Positions 52,692 to 61,238 are shown, counted from the stretch's first letter. The stretch is 64,000 nucleotides of DNA from a virus (IMGVR_UViG_3300034073_002480:1-64000); one strand, 5' to 3'. The notes: generated from the sequence alone by a model not told the origin. Numbers and translations: made by a program.

Positions 52692-53191
52692 AGTTTTATT
52701 TTATGTTTGTCAACCAAGTAGGTCAAACCGATTGCCACTGCATCAGCAGCATGATTATGTGTTTTGGTAAAGACCGTAGAAGGAAAAACTAAACGGACTT
52801 TATCAATTATATCTTGCTTATCAGCAGTGGATTTACCTGTGATTACAAGTTTAATGTGTTTTGGTGTATAGGATTGTTCCGTAAGACCTTTCTTGTAAGC
52901 GATCAACCGTGTGATTCCAAGTGCCTGTTGAATACCGACCCCAACCCCAGCCGCATTCCTACCCTTAAATACTACAGATTCATAAGCGAATACTGAGGGT
53001 TTATGTGTGTCTATATACTGTTTCAAAAACTGGGCTAAACTATCTAACTGCTCAGGAATTGACACACCTTTACTGACAAAATGAGTTGCATCTAAACATT
53101 GCATTTCTTGTGTTTCAGTGTTGTAGTCTATAATAGCTAGACCCGTATTGCGACTTCCAATATCCTCAGATAAAACTCGTATAATAGACAC
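52688..53191 (-). CDS. ruvC: RuvC-type Holliday junction resolvase
   Basis: 167 residues from a GTG start. SEDIGSRNTGLAIID places the first catalytic Asp at 10, VFAYESVVF gives Glu71, and HNHAADAVAIGLTYL gives the C-terminal His/Asp pair (Asp150). Length matches bacterial RuvC. It resolves four-way junctions, which in phages trims branched DNA before packaging. The helix VGVGIQQALGITRLIAYKKG is typical. First enzyme of the right-hand minus-strand replication block. Confidence 0.9.
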   Translation of the reverse strand: MSIIRVLSEDIGSRNTGLAIIDYNTETQEMQCLDATHFVSKGVSIPEQLDSLAQFLKQYIDTHKPSVFAYESVVFKGRNAAGVGVGIQQALGITRLIAYKKGLTEQSYTPKHIKLVITGKSTADKQDIIDKVRLVFPSTVFTKTHNHAADAVAIGLTYLVDKHKIKL

Positions 53192-53214
53192 GACATAAAC
53201 CTTATATCTTACTA

Positions 53215-53685
53215 CTATATTGTAGCACGATATAACTGCAACAAGTACTGGTTCGGTATAGCTTGTGGTCTTACACGCAGAACTTCTGCAATAGCTTCTT
53301 GTTCAGATAAACCTAACTCTTCTAAAATAATCTGTGCTGTAGCTGTTGACCTCGATATACCAACTTCACAATGCACAAGTACTATTGGTCTTGTCAAGCC
53401 ATCTATATAAGCAGGTCTGATATTATTCTGCACAAAAAACAAGATACGTTGCACATCCTCTACTGTAGGTGGATAAGGTTGCTGTGCAATTTGAGCATAA
53501 TCTTGTGGTTCACCTATATAGTCATAAAATGTTAACTTCAGTTTGCGTTCTGGTGGGAACCTGTGATATCCCGAAGGAGGATCACGGTCAGGACATCCGA
53601 TACTTACAAGAAAATCTATATGGCGATTAGGATTGTTCAGGATTTTACCTGCTAATGCTCTTGAACTAATAATAAGGTCAATCAT
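53215..53685 (-). CDS. Dual-specificity / tyrosine phosphatase-like protein
   Basis: 156 residues. VLVHCEVGISRSTATAQII contains the HCx5RS loop (Cys106, Arg112) of cysteine phosphatases, and DVQRILFFVQNNI precedes it. TFYDYIGEPQDYA around 52-64 has the general-acid region. It sits between RuvC and the dNMP kinase. Its substrate, protein or nucleotide, cannot be read from the sequence. Confidence 0.8.
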   Translation of the reverse strand: MIDLIISSRALAGKILNNPNRHIDFLVSIGCPDRDPPSGYHRFPPERKLKLTFYDYIGEPQDYAQIAQQPYPPTVEDVQRILFFVQNNIRPAYIDGLTRPIVLVHCEVGISRSTATAQIILEELGLSEQEAIAEVLRVRPQAIPNQYLLQLYRATI

Positions 53686-53687
53686 AG

Positions 53688-54401
53688 TTAAACCGTAGAA
53701 AGAAAAAGGAGCAAATCTTGTAAAGGTTGTTTGTTATTGTAGTCACTGTTGTCAAGCACATAGTCAGCTTGGATACGACCATAATGCATATCCCAAACCA
53801 GCTTCTCACTTTGATGGATAATACCATTTTCTTTTTTGTGTTGATTAATAGCTGCATTACGATTATCAATATAAATAATAATACCACCGCTAGTTTTTAT
53901 AAACTCAAATTCATTCTGAAAACGTAAATCTGAAATAATGTGTAGTGTGTCAGGATCATTGTACTCACGAGCAAAAGCATCAACCCAAATATTATCACCT
54001 AATAACTGACGACAGATATCAGTCCCAATAATCTTTTGTGCTTCACGAGCAGAAATAAGCTTACCATTACCATCCAACCCGTCTACACACCCATACCATA
54101 AAAACTGTTGCTTTTCCTTCCATTCGCGGTTTTGAAACAACGAAAGATCATCAACACCTAAAATAGCACCAACAACTTCCGTCAACTTCGTTGCAAACTT
54201 TACAACCTCACATTTTCTTTCTAAGGTCTTCGCTAAATAATTAGCTACATAATCTTTACCTCCACCAATGTGGCTACACAATCCTACAAATCTCAGTTTA
54301 CTTTGTTTTTGCTGAGAGCGTGTTAATTCATCAATCTGTGTTTGTGATAATTCCAAACATCCTCGTGCAACAGAATCGATTATTGCTTTATTTCTTACCA
54401 T
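53688..54401 (-). CDS. Deoxynucleoside monophosphate kinase
   Basis: 237 residues. FVGLCSHIGGGKDYVANYLA (about 38-57) is a P-loop of the T4 gp1 type with GGGKD. HIISDLRFQNEFEFIKTSGG (about 154-173) is the second diagnostic block. It makes dNDPs for phage DNA synthesis. Start ATG. A motif copy lies near its 3' end. Overall length equals T4 gp1. Confidence 0.85.
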   Translation of the reverse strand: MVRNKAIIDSVARGCLELSQTQIDELTRSQQKQSKLRFVGLCSHIGGGKDYVANYLAKTLERKCEVVKFATKLTEVVGAILGVDDLSLFQNREWKEKQQFLWYGCVDGLDGNGKLISAREAQKIIGTDICRQLLGDNIWVDAFAREYNDPDTLHIISDLRFQNEFEFIKTSGGIIIYIDNRNAAINQHKKENGIIHQSEKLVWDMHYGRIQADYVLDNSDYNNKQPLQDLLLFLSTV

Positions 54402-54478
54402 TCTTTGCCACCTCTAAGGCATTTTTCTATCTTTTACTTGGAAACATACGTACACAATATAAAACGTCTTGGTGCGTC

Positions 54479-54664
54479 TTACAGAGGCGTTACATCAATA
54501 GTCACCCATTTTTCAGTTTCTGTGGGTATGTAAAAAGAACAGTGTGAACCGTACAAAGGAAAATTACCCCAAGCTTGTCTATAAAGGTTAGATACAGCAG
54601 TTTTACGGTAACAACTACCTGCCAGTGGACAGTCGGGAGTAGAACATTTAGTTATATCAGCCAT
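54479..54664 (-). CDS. Small cysteine-containing protein
   Basis: 61 residues. Four cysteines and a histidine (KCSTPDCPLAGSCYRK, then GSHCSFYIP) suggest a small zinc site. Overlap of 8 bp with the upstream gene. Function unknown. Confidence 0.6.
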   Translation of the reverse strand: MADITKCSTPDCPLAGSCYRKTAVSNLYRQAWGNFPLYGSHCSFYIPTETEKWVTIDVTPL

Positions 54665-55028
54665 TCTCTAACCTCTTCTTTATTGTAAGCTCATGAATCA
54701 ATCTGTTAACAACATCGCTAGATGTATGCCCATCCCATTCAGGTGCTTTTGACACCCAAACTGATGATGGTAAAAGATTCTCATATTTGTCTGGTAAATG
54801 ATATGTAATCATACCACCGTCTAGCTTAATACCAGCAATAAACCAACCATCCCAGACTGTCCCATCACTATGCCAATGTGAAGCAAAAGATAAGTCTTGA
54901 TAACACCACATCAAATGTGTAAACAACAAACAACGATGGTCATATAGTTCACCAAAAGTGTGATAACCATCTGACACTTCATTAGGGTTGCAAGCAATAA
55001 AGTTGCCATTAACTGTAATTCCTTCCAT
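54657..55028 (-). CDS. Hypothetical protein, 123 aa
   Basis: An alpha/beta protein with many aromatic residues (YHTFGELYDHRCLLFTHLMW, FASHWHSDGTVWDGWFIAG). Phage and bacterial small proteins of this style exist but I cannot name a family. ATG start. It overlaps the next gene by 8 bp. Confidence 0.6.
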   Translation of the reverse strand: MEGITVNGNFIACNPNEVSDGYHTFGELYDHRCLLFTHLMWCYQDLSFASHWHSDGTVWDGWFIAGIKLDGGMITYHLPDKYENLLPSSVWVSKAPEWDGHTSSDVVNRLIHELTIKKRLENG

Positions 55029-55082
55029 AATACTCCTTTAATTAGTTTCAAAATGTTCTATAACCAGCAACACACTTCTGTC

Positions 55083-55325
55083 TTACCTTGTGAGAGGGTT
55101 ATGTCTGCCATATTGTAACCTCTCAAATACAAAACCTTGATCTGTTTTTCTCCAAATTCTATAGTAGCGTTCAGAGGCTCTTTTGACTGCAAAATCTTCA
55201 ATATTATGCAAGATGTATATCAAAGTACCTAGACTTATACCCATGTATGTTTTTGATGTTTCTAGATATAAGCGGTCTTTTTGTAGTTGTTCTTGTGTTA
55301 CACTTTCTCGTTCGGTTTCAGCCAT
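55083..55325 (-). CDS. Small helical protein, 80 aa
   Basis: From MAETERESVTQEQLQKDRLY at 55325; an ATG at 55364 would add 13 residues inside the upstream gene. A charged helix precedes an aromatic C-terminus (YYRIWRKTDQGFVFERLQYG). No family known. Confidence 0.55.
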   Translation of the reverse strand: MAETERESVTQEQLQKDRLYLETSKTYMGISLGTLIYILHNIEDFAVKRASERYYRIWRKTDQGFVFERLQYGRHNPLTR

Positions 55326-55552
55326 CTGTACTTCTTGTTGTATTGCCCTGTTGTGTTGATGCATTTGTGCAAAGCAAGAGGTTCAAGGTCAGTCTCACCT
55401 TCCTCGGTACGTTTCTTTTGTGCATTAATAGCGGAAATACATACTCTGGTATAAACAGCATCTTTGCTAATAGGTTGATCTGGTCGATACGAAAATCTGT
55501 AGCTACCATCAATAAACTCTACACCACACAACGAACAGACTTGATTATCCAT
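55298..55552 (-). CDS. Small zinc-finger-like protein
   Basis: 84 residues from the ATG at 55552, which begins just past the ligase stop. VCSLCGVEF (CxxC) near the start and CISA...HKC further on could bind zinc. FSYRPDQPISKDAVYTRVC is a typical linker. The role is unknown. Confidence 0.6.
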   Translation of the reverse strand: MDNQVCSLCGVEFIDGSYRFSYRPDQPISKDAVYTRVCISAINAQKKRTEEGETDLEPLALHKCINTTGQYNKKYRWLKPNEKV

Positions 55553-55553
55553 A

Positions 55554-56636
55554 CTAAAAGACCCTCGCAAATTCTTTTATAACACCAAATCTAGGTTTAC
55601 CAGCAGGTGTAAAACCATTATACTTCACAGTTGTTGGTTTACCAATGTACAGATGTTTGTTTGCTAAAATATCATGACATACAGACTGTGTATTGGCAAC
55701 CGAAGCCTCAAATTCCACACCATCTTCTGTAACTAACAATGCTTTCTTAGCTAAACCTGCCCAATTACCTTGACCTTCTTGTATGTCCAGTAACAAAAAT
55801 TCATCTGTGTTATCAACCTTGTATTTGAGGAGATTATTTGACCTTTTATTTTCATAGTAAGACTCAGTACGAACTATCACACCTTCATACCCTTGCTCTA
55901 AATACAAACCCAAAAAATCATCTACTTGTTGATGATCTAAAGCCTGAACTGTAGGTACAACTACTACATAGTCATAATCAACTAAACACTCCAAGAACTC
56001 TAGTCTTTCACTGTACACCACAGGTAAAAAACAGTCGTAACCATAGAAAAGAATTGTGTTTTGTGATTTGGTTATGTCCTCTGGTGTCGGTTTTAATTTC
56101 TTGACGACAGAACAGATAGTATTGAAATCATCTTTGTATTGGTGGTTGTATAGTTCACCGTCCAACACAAGATCGGGGTTTGTTGCAAACACAGGTGATA
56201 ACGACTGCAAAATGTGTGGCACAGTGATGATCGGTTCACCTTTACGTGACCAAGCTCCTTGTTTATTGATTACACAACGAATTCCATCGTATTTAGGTTG
56301 TACAAAAACAGGATATTTAATCTTGTGTACACAGTCTTTGTAGTTTTTAGCTAGCATAGGTTTGAAATAACCACTAACACCTATCTCTTCTATGTTAGTC
56401 GTGTATCCACCTGCTGTCAGTTTTTTCTGGTAGTTCGCTGCAACCTCTTTTTGACATTGTTGTTCTGCTGTTGTTGCGTTGGCTCTACCTTGGTTTTTAG
56501 GTGTACAGATATGCCACTCAGACGTTGTAAGTTGTCCGTTGACCTGCCCCGTGATTGTCCTGTATCTATCACCTTGGATCTCTTGTGACCATTGTTGAAT
56601 AGCACCTGTACCTGTTTTCTTATATAAAATCTGCAT
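55554..56636 (-). CDS. ATP-dependent DNA ligase with N-terminal WGR-like domain
   Basis: 360 residues. PKYDGIRC (Lys115) is the nucleotidyl-transfer motif, DLVLDGELYNH motif III, and EGVIVRTESYYENKRSNNLLKYK covers motifs IV-V, followed by the OB-fold end. The first 75 residues (LYKKTGTGAIQQWSQEI ... QCQKEVAANYQKKLTAGG) match a WGR-type domain seen on some phage and bacterial ligases. It seals nicks in phage DNA. It overlaps the methyltransferase gene by 17 bp. Confidence 0.9.
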   Translation of the reverse strand: MQILYKKTGTGAIQQWSQEIQGDRYRTITGQVNGQLTTSEWHICTPKNQGRANATTAEQQCQKEVAANYQKKLTAGGYTTNIEEIGVSGYFKPMLAKNYKDCVHKIKYPVFVQPKYDGIRCVINKQGAWSRKGEPIITVPHILQSLSPVFATNPDLVLDGELYNHQYKDDFNTICSVVKKLKPTPEDITKSQNTILFYGYDCFLPVVYSERLEFLECLVDYDYVVVVPTVQALDHQQVDDFLGLYLEQGYEGVIVRTESYYENKRSNNLLKYKVDNTDEFLLLDIQEGQGNWAGLAKKALLVTEDGVEFEASVANTQSVCHDILANKHLYIGKPTTVKYNGFTPAGKPRFGVIKEFARVF

Positions 56637-57363
56637 TTCTTAATCTCTCTACAATAATGTCACAGTAACCACGATCTAATTCCACTCCGATAGCTCGTCT
56701 TTTATTTTGCTTAGCTGCAACTAAACTAGATCCTGAACCAGCGAAAGGATCAACCATTAACATATCGGCATTGGTATACGTTTTTATCATATACTCACAA
56801 AGCGCAACTGGTTTTTGTGTAGGATGCCATCTTTTGGTGTCATATTTGAAATCTAGAACCGACAAAGGATATCTATCACCTGTTGTATTCACTGTTTGAT
56901 TGACTTTAGATTTACCATATACACGATTCAACCGAGGATTATTAGTTGTTGTATAAGGTTTACCAGCAGTCATCTGTGGGTTATATACAGGTTGCTTGCC
57001 ATAGAAGATAAGTATGTTTTCATGGTTTTTCAAAGCCATACGTTTGCAATTCATATGACCTGTTCCTTGTGTTTTACGCCATATAAGTTCTTGTTTGAAC
57101 TCTTTGTAATTAGACGCTACAAGTTTGCTAGTGAAAGGTTGTGCGCCTGTAGCTATATAAACTGTATTAAGATGCCCTGTTTGATGCATTTGAAACCATA
57201 GAAGAGAAAGGTCTATGTGTTCAGAATCCCAGTCACAACGAACCATTTTGCCATAAGGCGCATCAAAAAAGTACATATCTACCTTTTCTTCTATGTTAGG
57301 TAGGATATCAAAGCAGTTGGCATTATACAACTGCACAAATTCATCTTGGTAGTATGGCTGCAT
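56620..57363 (-). CDS. DNA methyltransferase, N4/N6 beta class
   Basis: 247 residues. The catalytic motif is DAPY (34-37) in the place of DPPY, followed by the KRMALKNHENILIFYG block. The SAM motif DPFAGSGSSLVAAK lies near the C-terminus, as in the beta-class order. HPTQKPVALCEYMIKTYT is the usual segment before it. The target sequence is unknown. It resembles the second methyltransferase at 59298 along its whole length. Confidence 0.85.
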   Translation of the reverse strand: MQPYYQDEFVQLYNANCFDILPNIEEKVDMYFFDAPYGKMVRCDWDSEHIDLSLLWFQMHQTGHLNTVYIATGAQPFTSKLVASNYKEFKQELIWRKTQGTGHMNCKRMALKNHENILIFYGKQPVYNPQMTAGKPYTTTNNPRLNRVYGKSKVNQTVNTTGDRYPLSVLDFKYDTKRWHPTQKPVALCEYMIKTYTNADMLMVDPFAGSGSSLVAAKQNKRRAIGVELDRGYCDIIVERLRNADFI

Positions 57364-57376
57364 TAATAAAAATCTG

Positions 57377-57766
57377 CTACTTTGTTTTTACTATTGTAGC
57401 ATAATACCAAGACATATCATTTTCAATACCTTTAAAAATTAAGTCTGGATTCTCACCTTTATTCAACAAATTCTCAATAAACTCTTCCTTAAACATAAAC
57501 CCTTCTTTAACACCATTACGCCACTCAGTAATATGCCAGTCTCGTAGTGTTTTCCCTTGTATATAACGAGCCAATAGTAATGGGTCTGTACAACTGTCAG
57601 GTATCTTTATACCTTGAGATTCCCAGTCACGCATAATAACTTCTGGTTGTAAAGCATTAGGATCTTCTTTTAATAAAGGTATAGGCATAAATAGATTATC
57701 ACAACCAATAGTCCATGCTAAATAACGATCAAGAACAGCTTGGTATTTAGGTTTAATTTTAGTCAT
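57377..57766 (-). CDS. Hypothetical protein, 129 aa
   Basis: From the ATG at 57766; a longer frame exists only with a TTG. An acidic, helical protein (CDNLFMPIPLLKEDPNALQPEV, then LLARYIQGKTLRDWHITEW). Its start overlaps the stop of the tiny upstream frame. No family recognised. Confidence 0.6.
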   Translation of the reverse strand: MTKIKPKYQAVLDRYLAWTIGCDNLFMPIPLLKEDPNALQPEVIMRDWESQGIKIPDSCTDPLLLARYIQGKTLRDWHITEWRNGVKEGFMFKEEFIENLLNKGENPDLIFKGIENDMSWYYATIVKTK

Positions 57767-57878
57767 TAAATATAAGTGGTACTTGTTTATCAAAAAACTC
57801 TGCAATTCTGTGCATAGCGATCAACGATGGTTGTTTATGTCGATTGCGACGTACCCATCTTTTTCTATGGTGTTTCAT
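57759..57878 (-). CDS. Tiny very basic protein, 39 aa
   Basis: Starts MKHHRKRWVRRNRHKQPSLI and continues AMHRIAEFFDKQVP. It is overlapped by both neighbours (14 bp and 8 bp), like other genes in this train. Strongly basic, so nucleic-acid binding is possible. A motif copy covers its start. Confidence 0.45.
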   Translation of the reverse strand: MKHHRKRWVRRNRHKQPSLIAMHRIAEFFDKQVPLIFND

Positions 57879-58098
57879 ACAACCATCCTTTTTGAATACA
57901 AGCATCTGTATGTACGCCATGATCCATACCACTTACATCTAAACATTCACCATTAATCTCTATAGACAAGTATTTATCACCAAACCAAAATTCAGCTATA
58001 AGTTCATTGTTAAAACCTATATTTAACAAAGGTTCTGTATATAAACCTAATTCTTGCATAACAGCAAACAATCGTCTTACTTTATTCAGTGGAACCAT
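57865..58098 (-). CDS. Small hypothetical protein, 77 aa
   Basis: Begins MVPLNKVRRLFAVMQELGLY and has a beta part with an acidic face (IAEFWFGDKYLSIEINGECL). Overlaps both neighbours (14-17 bp). No family known. Confidence 0.6.
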   Translation of the reverse strand: MVPLNKVRRLFAVMQELGLYTEPLLNIGFNNELIAEFWFGDKYLSIEINGECLDVSGMDHGVHTDACIQKGWLYETP

Positions 58099-58372
58099 AA
58101 ACCTCTCTTGCGACTACGGACATTAGATCAGCATCAGTTATTGCACACCAATAGTTTAAAATTGAGTCAGGTGTATCATTTTGTTTGTTGATACCCCAAT
58201 CTTCAGTTAAAAGTTTTTGAAATAAATCTAGAATATATTGTTTGTTGCCACTCTCGTAGAGAAGATATAATAAAGCACAACAAAACTCTACATCTAGCAA
58301 ACAGTTATTTTCACCATGAGCATCAGTAACTGCTTCATAGAGATAATTAGTTATAATCTCTAAATACACCAT
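58082..58372 (-). CDS. Small hypothetical protein, 96 aa
   Basis: All-helical and acidic (YLEIITNYLYEAVTDAHGEN, YLLYESGNKQYILDLFQKLL), which could be a small interaction domain. It overlaps both neighbours (13-17 bp). Confidence 0.6.
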   Translation of the reverse strand: MVYLEIITNYLYEAVTDAHGENNCLLDVEFCCALLYLLYESGNKQYILDLFQKLLTEDWGINKQNDTPDSILNYWCAITDADLMSVVAREVYGSTE

Positions 58373-58563
58373 TTCGTCTCTTTTTTGTAACGTAAAGGTT
58401 TACCAACACGAGCATATTCACCTGTACAACGATTTACAGAGTACCATTTCTGGTCTGTCAGTTGAACTTCATATAAAGCAGGTCTGTTAAATACAACAGT
58501 TCTTTTTACAGAACATACTAATAATTGACCATAGATATTAGCACAAATAAAAGCTGAAATCAT
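58360..58563 (-). CDS. Small hypothetical protein, 67 aa
   Basis: A hydrophobic N-terminus (MISAFICANIYGQLLVCSV) may be a strand or short membrane segment, followed by a beta part with CTGEYARVGKPLRYKK. ATGA-type overlap upstream. Confidence 0.55.
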   Translation of the reverse strand: MISAFICANIYGQLLVCSVKRTVVFNRPALYEVQLTDQKWYSVNRCTGEYARVGKPLRYKKETKWCI

Positions 58564-58826
58564 TTATGTACTCGCAAACAAATAAATAAAATTGGTAGAC
58601 TCAAATCGAACCGTAGAAGAGAAGTAAGAATTTCTGTTCTCAATTTACACTTTAGTAGCCATGCTTGTACAGGTCGAAAAGCTATATCAAGTGTACCCCA
58701 TTCAAACCAAAATTGCCAATAATCATGGTACTCAGGTATACTGTGAAAAGCACCAATCTGTAGCGTCTTGGTTGCATCCGCGTATATTGTGATCTCATTA
58801 TTAGGTTGAAAATCAAAGTATGGCAT
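58560..58826 (-). CDS. Small hypothetical protein, 88 aa
   Basis: Aromatic alpha/beta protein (YHDYWQFWFEWGTLDIAFRP) with a hydrophobic C-terminus (DLSLPILFICLRVHK). Overlaps on both sides (4 and 14 bp). No family recognised. Confidence 0.55.
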   Translation of the reverse strand: MPYFDFQPNNEITIYADATKTLQIGAFHSIPEYHDYWQFWFEWGTLDIAFRPVQAWLLKCKLRTEILTSLLRFDLSLPILFICLRVHK

Positions 58827-59076
58827 ATTCTATATGTAAAGTAGGTAGAATTATTTCCCAACAATAATGAGCAAACCAAGGTGTACAACTATTCATTGTA
58901 ACTGGTTGTTTTTGTATATCAAATGACCAATGCCAACTCGACAGAGGATAAAAATACAAAGCTATACCTACATGACCACATCTAATGTCTATGATATCAG
59001 GTAACGAAAGAAGTCTTGCTGGTGTAAGCGGTAATAAGTCACGGACTTCTAACAATGGTGAGAATTTAGTTTCCAT
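58813..59076 (-). CDS. Small hypothetical protein, 87 aa
   Basis: Proline/leucine-rich start (EVRDLLPLTPARLLSLPD) then aromatic strands (GIALYFYPLSSWHWSFDI). Overlaps both neighbours (11-14 bp). Its core recalls the 58560 protein in aromatic content, but homology is unproven. Confidence 0.55.
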   Translation of the reverse strand: METKFSPLLEVRDLLPLTPARLLSLPDIIDIRCGHVGIALYFYPLSSWHWSFDIQKQPVTMNSCTPWFAHYCWEIILPTLHIEYAIL

Positions 59077-59269
59077 ATTTATGTGCCTCAGCCACTACGG
59101 TATCACCTTCAGTTATATAAAATAGATCATCGGGTAAAACCAAGTCTCTGACCACCAATAACTCTAGCTCTGCGTAGGTGCGTACTTGTTGTGGAAAATG
59201 CAACACCACAGAGTATAGTTCAACAAGTCGTTTGCCTAAAGCAGACAACCATTTCAGTTGTATTTTCAT
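59066..59269 (-). CDS. Small hypothetical protein, 67 aa
   Basis: MKIQLKWLSALGKRLVELYS, then acidic strands ending VAEAHKYGN. It is first of the train of small overlapping genes downstream of the second methyltransferase, with a 28-bp gap before it. Confidence 0.55.
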   Translation of the reverse strand: MKIQLKWLSALGKRLVELYSVVLHFPQQVRTYAELELLVVRDLVLPDDLFYITEGDTVVAEAHKYGN

Positions 59270-59297
59270 AATAAACCTCTAAAAACAAAAGCAGAAA

Positions 59298-60050
59298 TTA
59301 ACATAATCTTTGTCTCCCTATTTCACAATATTGTAACTCTTTTTCGATACACAACCACCGTCTATTTGTATTTTCACAAGCCACACCTGTTGTACATGAA
59401 CCAGCACAGTTATCTAGAACCAAAGCACCTTCTTGTGTGTACGTTTGTATAAGATAGGCACATAATTCTACAGGTTTTTGTGTTGGGTGTAGTTGATCTT
59501 GTCTGCGCCATTTTTGTTGGAAAAATTGCACAGTCGTAGGATATCTAACACCAGTATTTGTTGTCATAGCTTCTTTTTTATTGAAGCCTAATTTATGGTT
59601 ATTAATATCCGTGTCTGCGACTCTATGTGTTCTTGTGTAAGGGTCACCTTCTGTCATCTGTGGGTAATAAGGTAAACGACCTTCACCAAACACCAGTATG
59701 TTCTCATGTTTATTAACAGGTCTATATTGTGCTGTGAAAGCAGAGCCAGATTTACTTTTATGCCAAATCCATTCATATTTAAACATCTTTATATTAGATG
59801 CAACTAACATAGAAGAAAAAGGTTGTGAGCCAAATAAAACGATAGGGTGATTAGGTTTGATTACTCTTTTATATTGAGTCCACAGTTGCTCAAAAGGTAT
59901 TATAGAATCCCAAGCACATTTTGTAGTCCCATAAGGTAAATCGCACAGGATCAAATATACACTGTGATCAGGAATATCAGACATCAAATGCAAACAATCC
60001 CCATGCCATATTTGCCCTAGTGCCGTAGAAAAGAAAGGTGTTACTGACAT
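59298..60050 (-). CDS. Second DNA methyltransferase, N4/N6 beta class, altered SAM motif
   Basis: 250 residues, alignable with the 56620 enzyme (GSQPFSSMLVASN, PVNKHENILVFGEG, LHPTQKPVELCAYLIQTYT). The catalytic motif is DLPY (37-40). The SAM site reads DNCAGSCTTG in place of DPFAGSGT, with Asn-Cys-Ala, which might weaken cofactor binding. Whether it is active is uncertain. A motif copy lies at its start. It overlaps the next small gene by 10 bp. Confidence 0.8.
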   Translation of the reverse strand: MSVTPFFSTALGQIWHGDCLHLMSDIPDHSVYLILCDLPYGTTKCAWDSIIPFEQLWTQYKRVIKPNHPIVLFGSQPFSSMLVASNIKMFKYEWIWHKSKSGSAFTAQYRPVNKHENILVFGEGRLPYYPQMTEGDPYTRTHRVADTDINNHKLGFNKKEAMTTNTGVRYPTTVQFFQQKWRRQDQLHPTQKPVELCAYLIQTYTQEGALVLDNCAGSCTTGVACENTNRRWLCIEKELQYCEIGRQRLC

Positions 60051-60214
60051 GTGATTTTTACCCCTTCTATCGGTTCTTCGATTAATTTGATACTACCATT
60101 ATGCAACTGTGTCAACAATGATAACACCCACTCCTCTTGATCTTTGGTTAGTGCAACTTGGTACACAAGATCGTTATCTGCTTGGATAATGATGCCGAGA
60201 GATTTAGTTTTCAT
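60041..60214 (-). CDS. Small hypothetical protein, 57 aa
   Basis: MKTKSLGIIIQADNDLVYQV, then a helix (KDQEEWVLSLLTQLHNG) and a strand end. A compact beta-alpha-beta look. The start overlaps the upstream stop at 60214 and the end overlaps the methyltransferase start, so it belongs to the operon. Confidence 0.6.
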   Translation of the reverse strand: MKTKSLGIIIQADNDLVYQVALTKDQEEWVLSLLTQLHNGSIKLIEEPIEGVKITCQ

Positions 60215-60876
60215 TATTCACCTATTTTAGTAAAATATTTTGTCCGACAAGTACCATACTGTGTAACTTTCCAACCTCTCTCTAACAAGAAACTTTCTAT
60301 TTCTTTCGAGGATAATCGCAAAGAAGGTAGTCTTTTTTTAATTTCAGGTATAGAGAATTTTCTAGTAAAAGAGTTAGCAATCTCGATAATAGCTGCATCA
60401 ACACTTATAGAAGCACTGTTTAAATCGGAATTTTCCCAATGATATGCTTTTAAAATAGCATTAGTAATAGTAGAGAATTTAATCTCAATAGCACCAAATA
60501 CAGGTAATAGTTTCTGTGTTAAAACGTTGTAAGCTTCTGTAATTGTTATGCGATCAGATTTACCATCAAAAGTTATTACCCAATTACAACTATCATCATC
60601 TCTTTCTACGTCAAAACCAGATAATACTTGAGGGTTATTTCTAAAGTATAAAGCTAGTTTAGAATCACTAAGTCTAATACCTTTTTCTTGTTGTGCAATA
60701 ATGTGATCCAACTTCATCTGTGCTTCAACTTGAAGTTGGATTAAAACAGGAAGCATTTCAGCAACTATTTTTTCAGTGTTTTCTCTACTACAGGCTGTTG
60801 CCTCAACTAAAACTTGAACTGCTAATTCTGTATCCACTGGCTTTCTGCTTAAAGCAGTTAGTAATTTATCACTCAT
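60214..60876 (-). CDS. Hypothetical protein with possible winged-helix end
   Basis: 220 residues, helical. The last 60 (SFTRKFSIPEIKKRLPSLRLSSKEIESFLLERGWKVTQYGT) look like a winged helix-turn-helix, as in some phage DNA-binding proteins. The upstream region carries repeated GTATG boxes, so it may be a regulator acting on them. That is an inference. Confidence 0.55.
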   Translation of the reverse strand: MSDKLLTALSRKPVDTELAVQVLVEATACSRENTEKIVAEMLPVLIQLQVEAQMKLDHIIAQQEKGIRLSDSKLALYFRNNPQVLSGFDVERDDDSCNWVITFDGKSDRITITEAYNVLTQKLLPVFGAIEIKFSTITNAILKAYHWENSDLNSASISVDAAIIEIANSFTRKFSIPEIKKRLPSLRLSSKEIESFLLERGWKVTQYGTCRTKYFTKIGE

Positions 60877-60895
60877 CTAGTATACCTTAAAATCT

Positions 60896-61060
60896 GTATG
60901 ACTTTATTATATCATACTTTTTTAAAATAAAAATCATACAAAAAATAAAAAGTATGTTTTGATATAGCTTCTAGCCTCAAAAGTATGAAATACTTATCAT
61001 AATTAATATATGTATGAGCTTGAAAACGTTGCAGTAAGCCAATATTGAAAAAGTATGATG
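60896..61060. repeat. Cluster of AAAAGTATGAT boxes upstream of the 60876 gene
   Basis: GTATG boxes on both strands: 60896 (+), 60911 (-), 60933 (-), 60947 (+), 60979 (+), 61012 (+) and 61048 (+), four of them with an A-run before GTATG(A). Spacing is 15-36 bp and the DNA is very AT-rich. This could be an operator array or replication iterons. The rest of 60877-61136 shows no gene. Confidence 0.6.
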
Positions 61061-61136
61061 GCTGGCTTTTATCTATTCTCTCTGAAAAAAACAAACATCC
61101 GTCCGATAGGACATCCTTGCCACAACAAACATAGTC

Positions 61137-61238
61137 TCATCCTAGTGCATAGTCCTCTAACTCATCATAAAAAGCAAAAGTACGTTCCAAAACTTCTGTA
61201 CCATCAGTACAAACCCAAATCAAATACCACATACCCAT
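61137..61238 (-). CDS. Possible 33-aa protein
   Basis: MGMWYLIWVCTDGTEVLERT continuing FAFYDELEDYALG. Coding-like codon use, but short, and it lies in the 3' region after the tmRNA, so it may share its transcript. No relative recognised. Confidence 0.35.
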   Translation of the reverse strand: MGMWYLIWVCTDGTEVLERTFAFYDELEDYALG

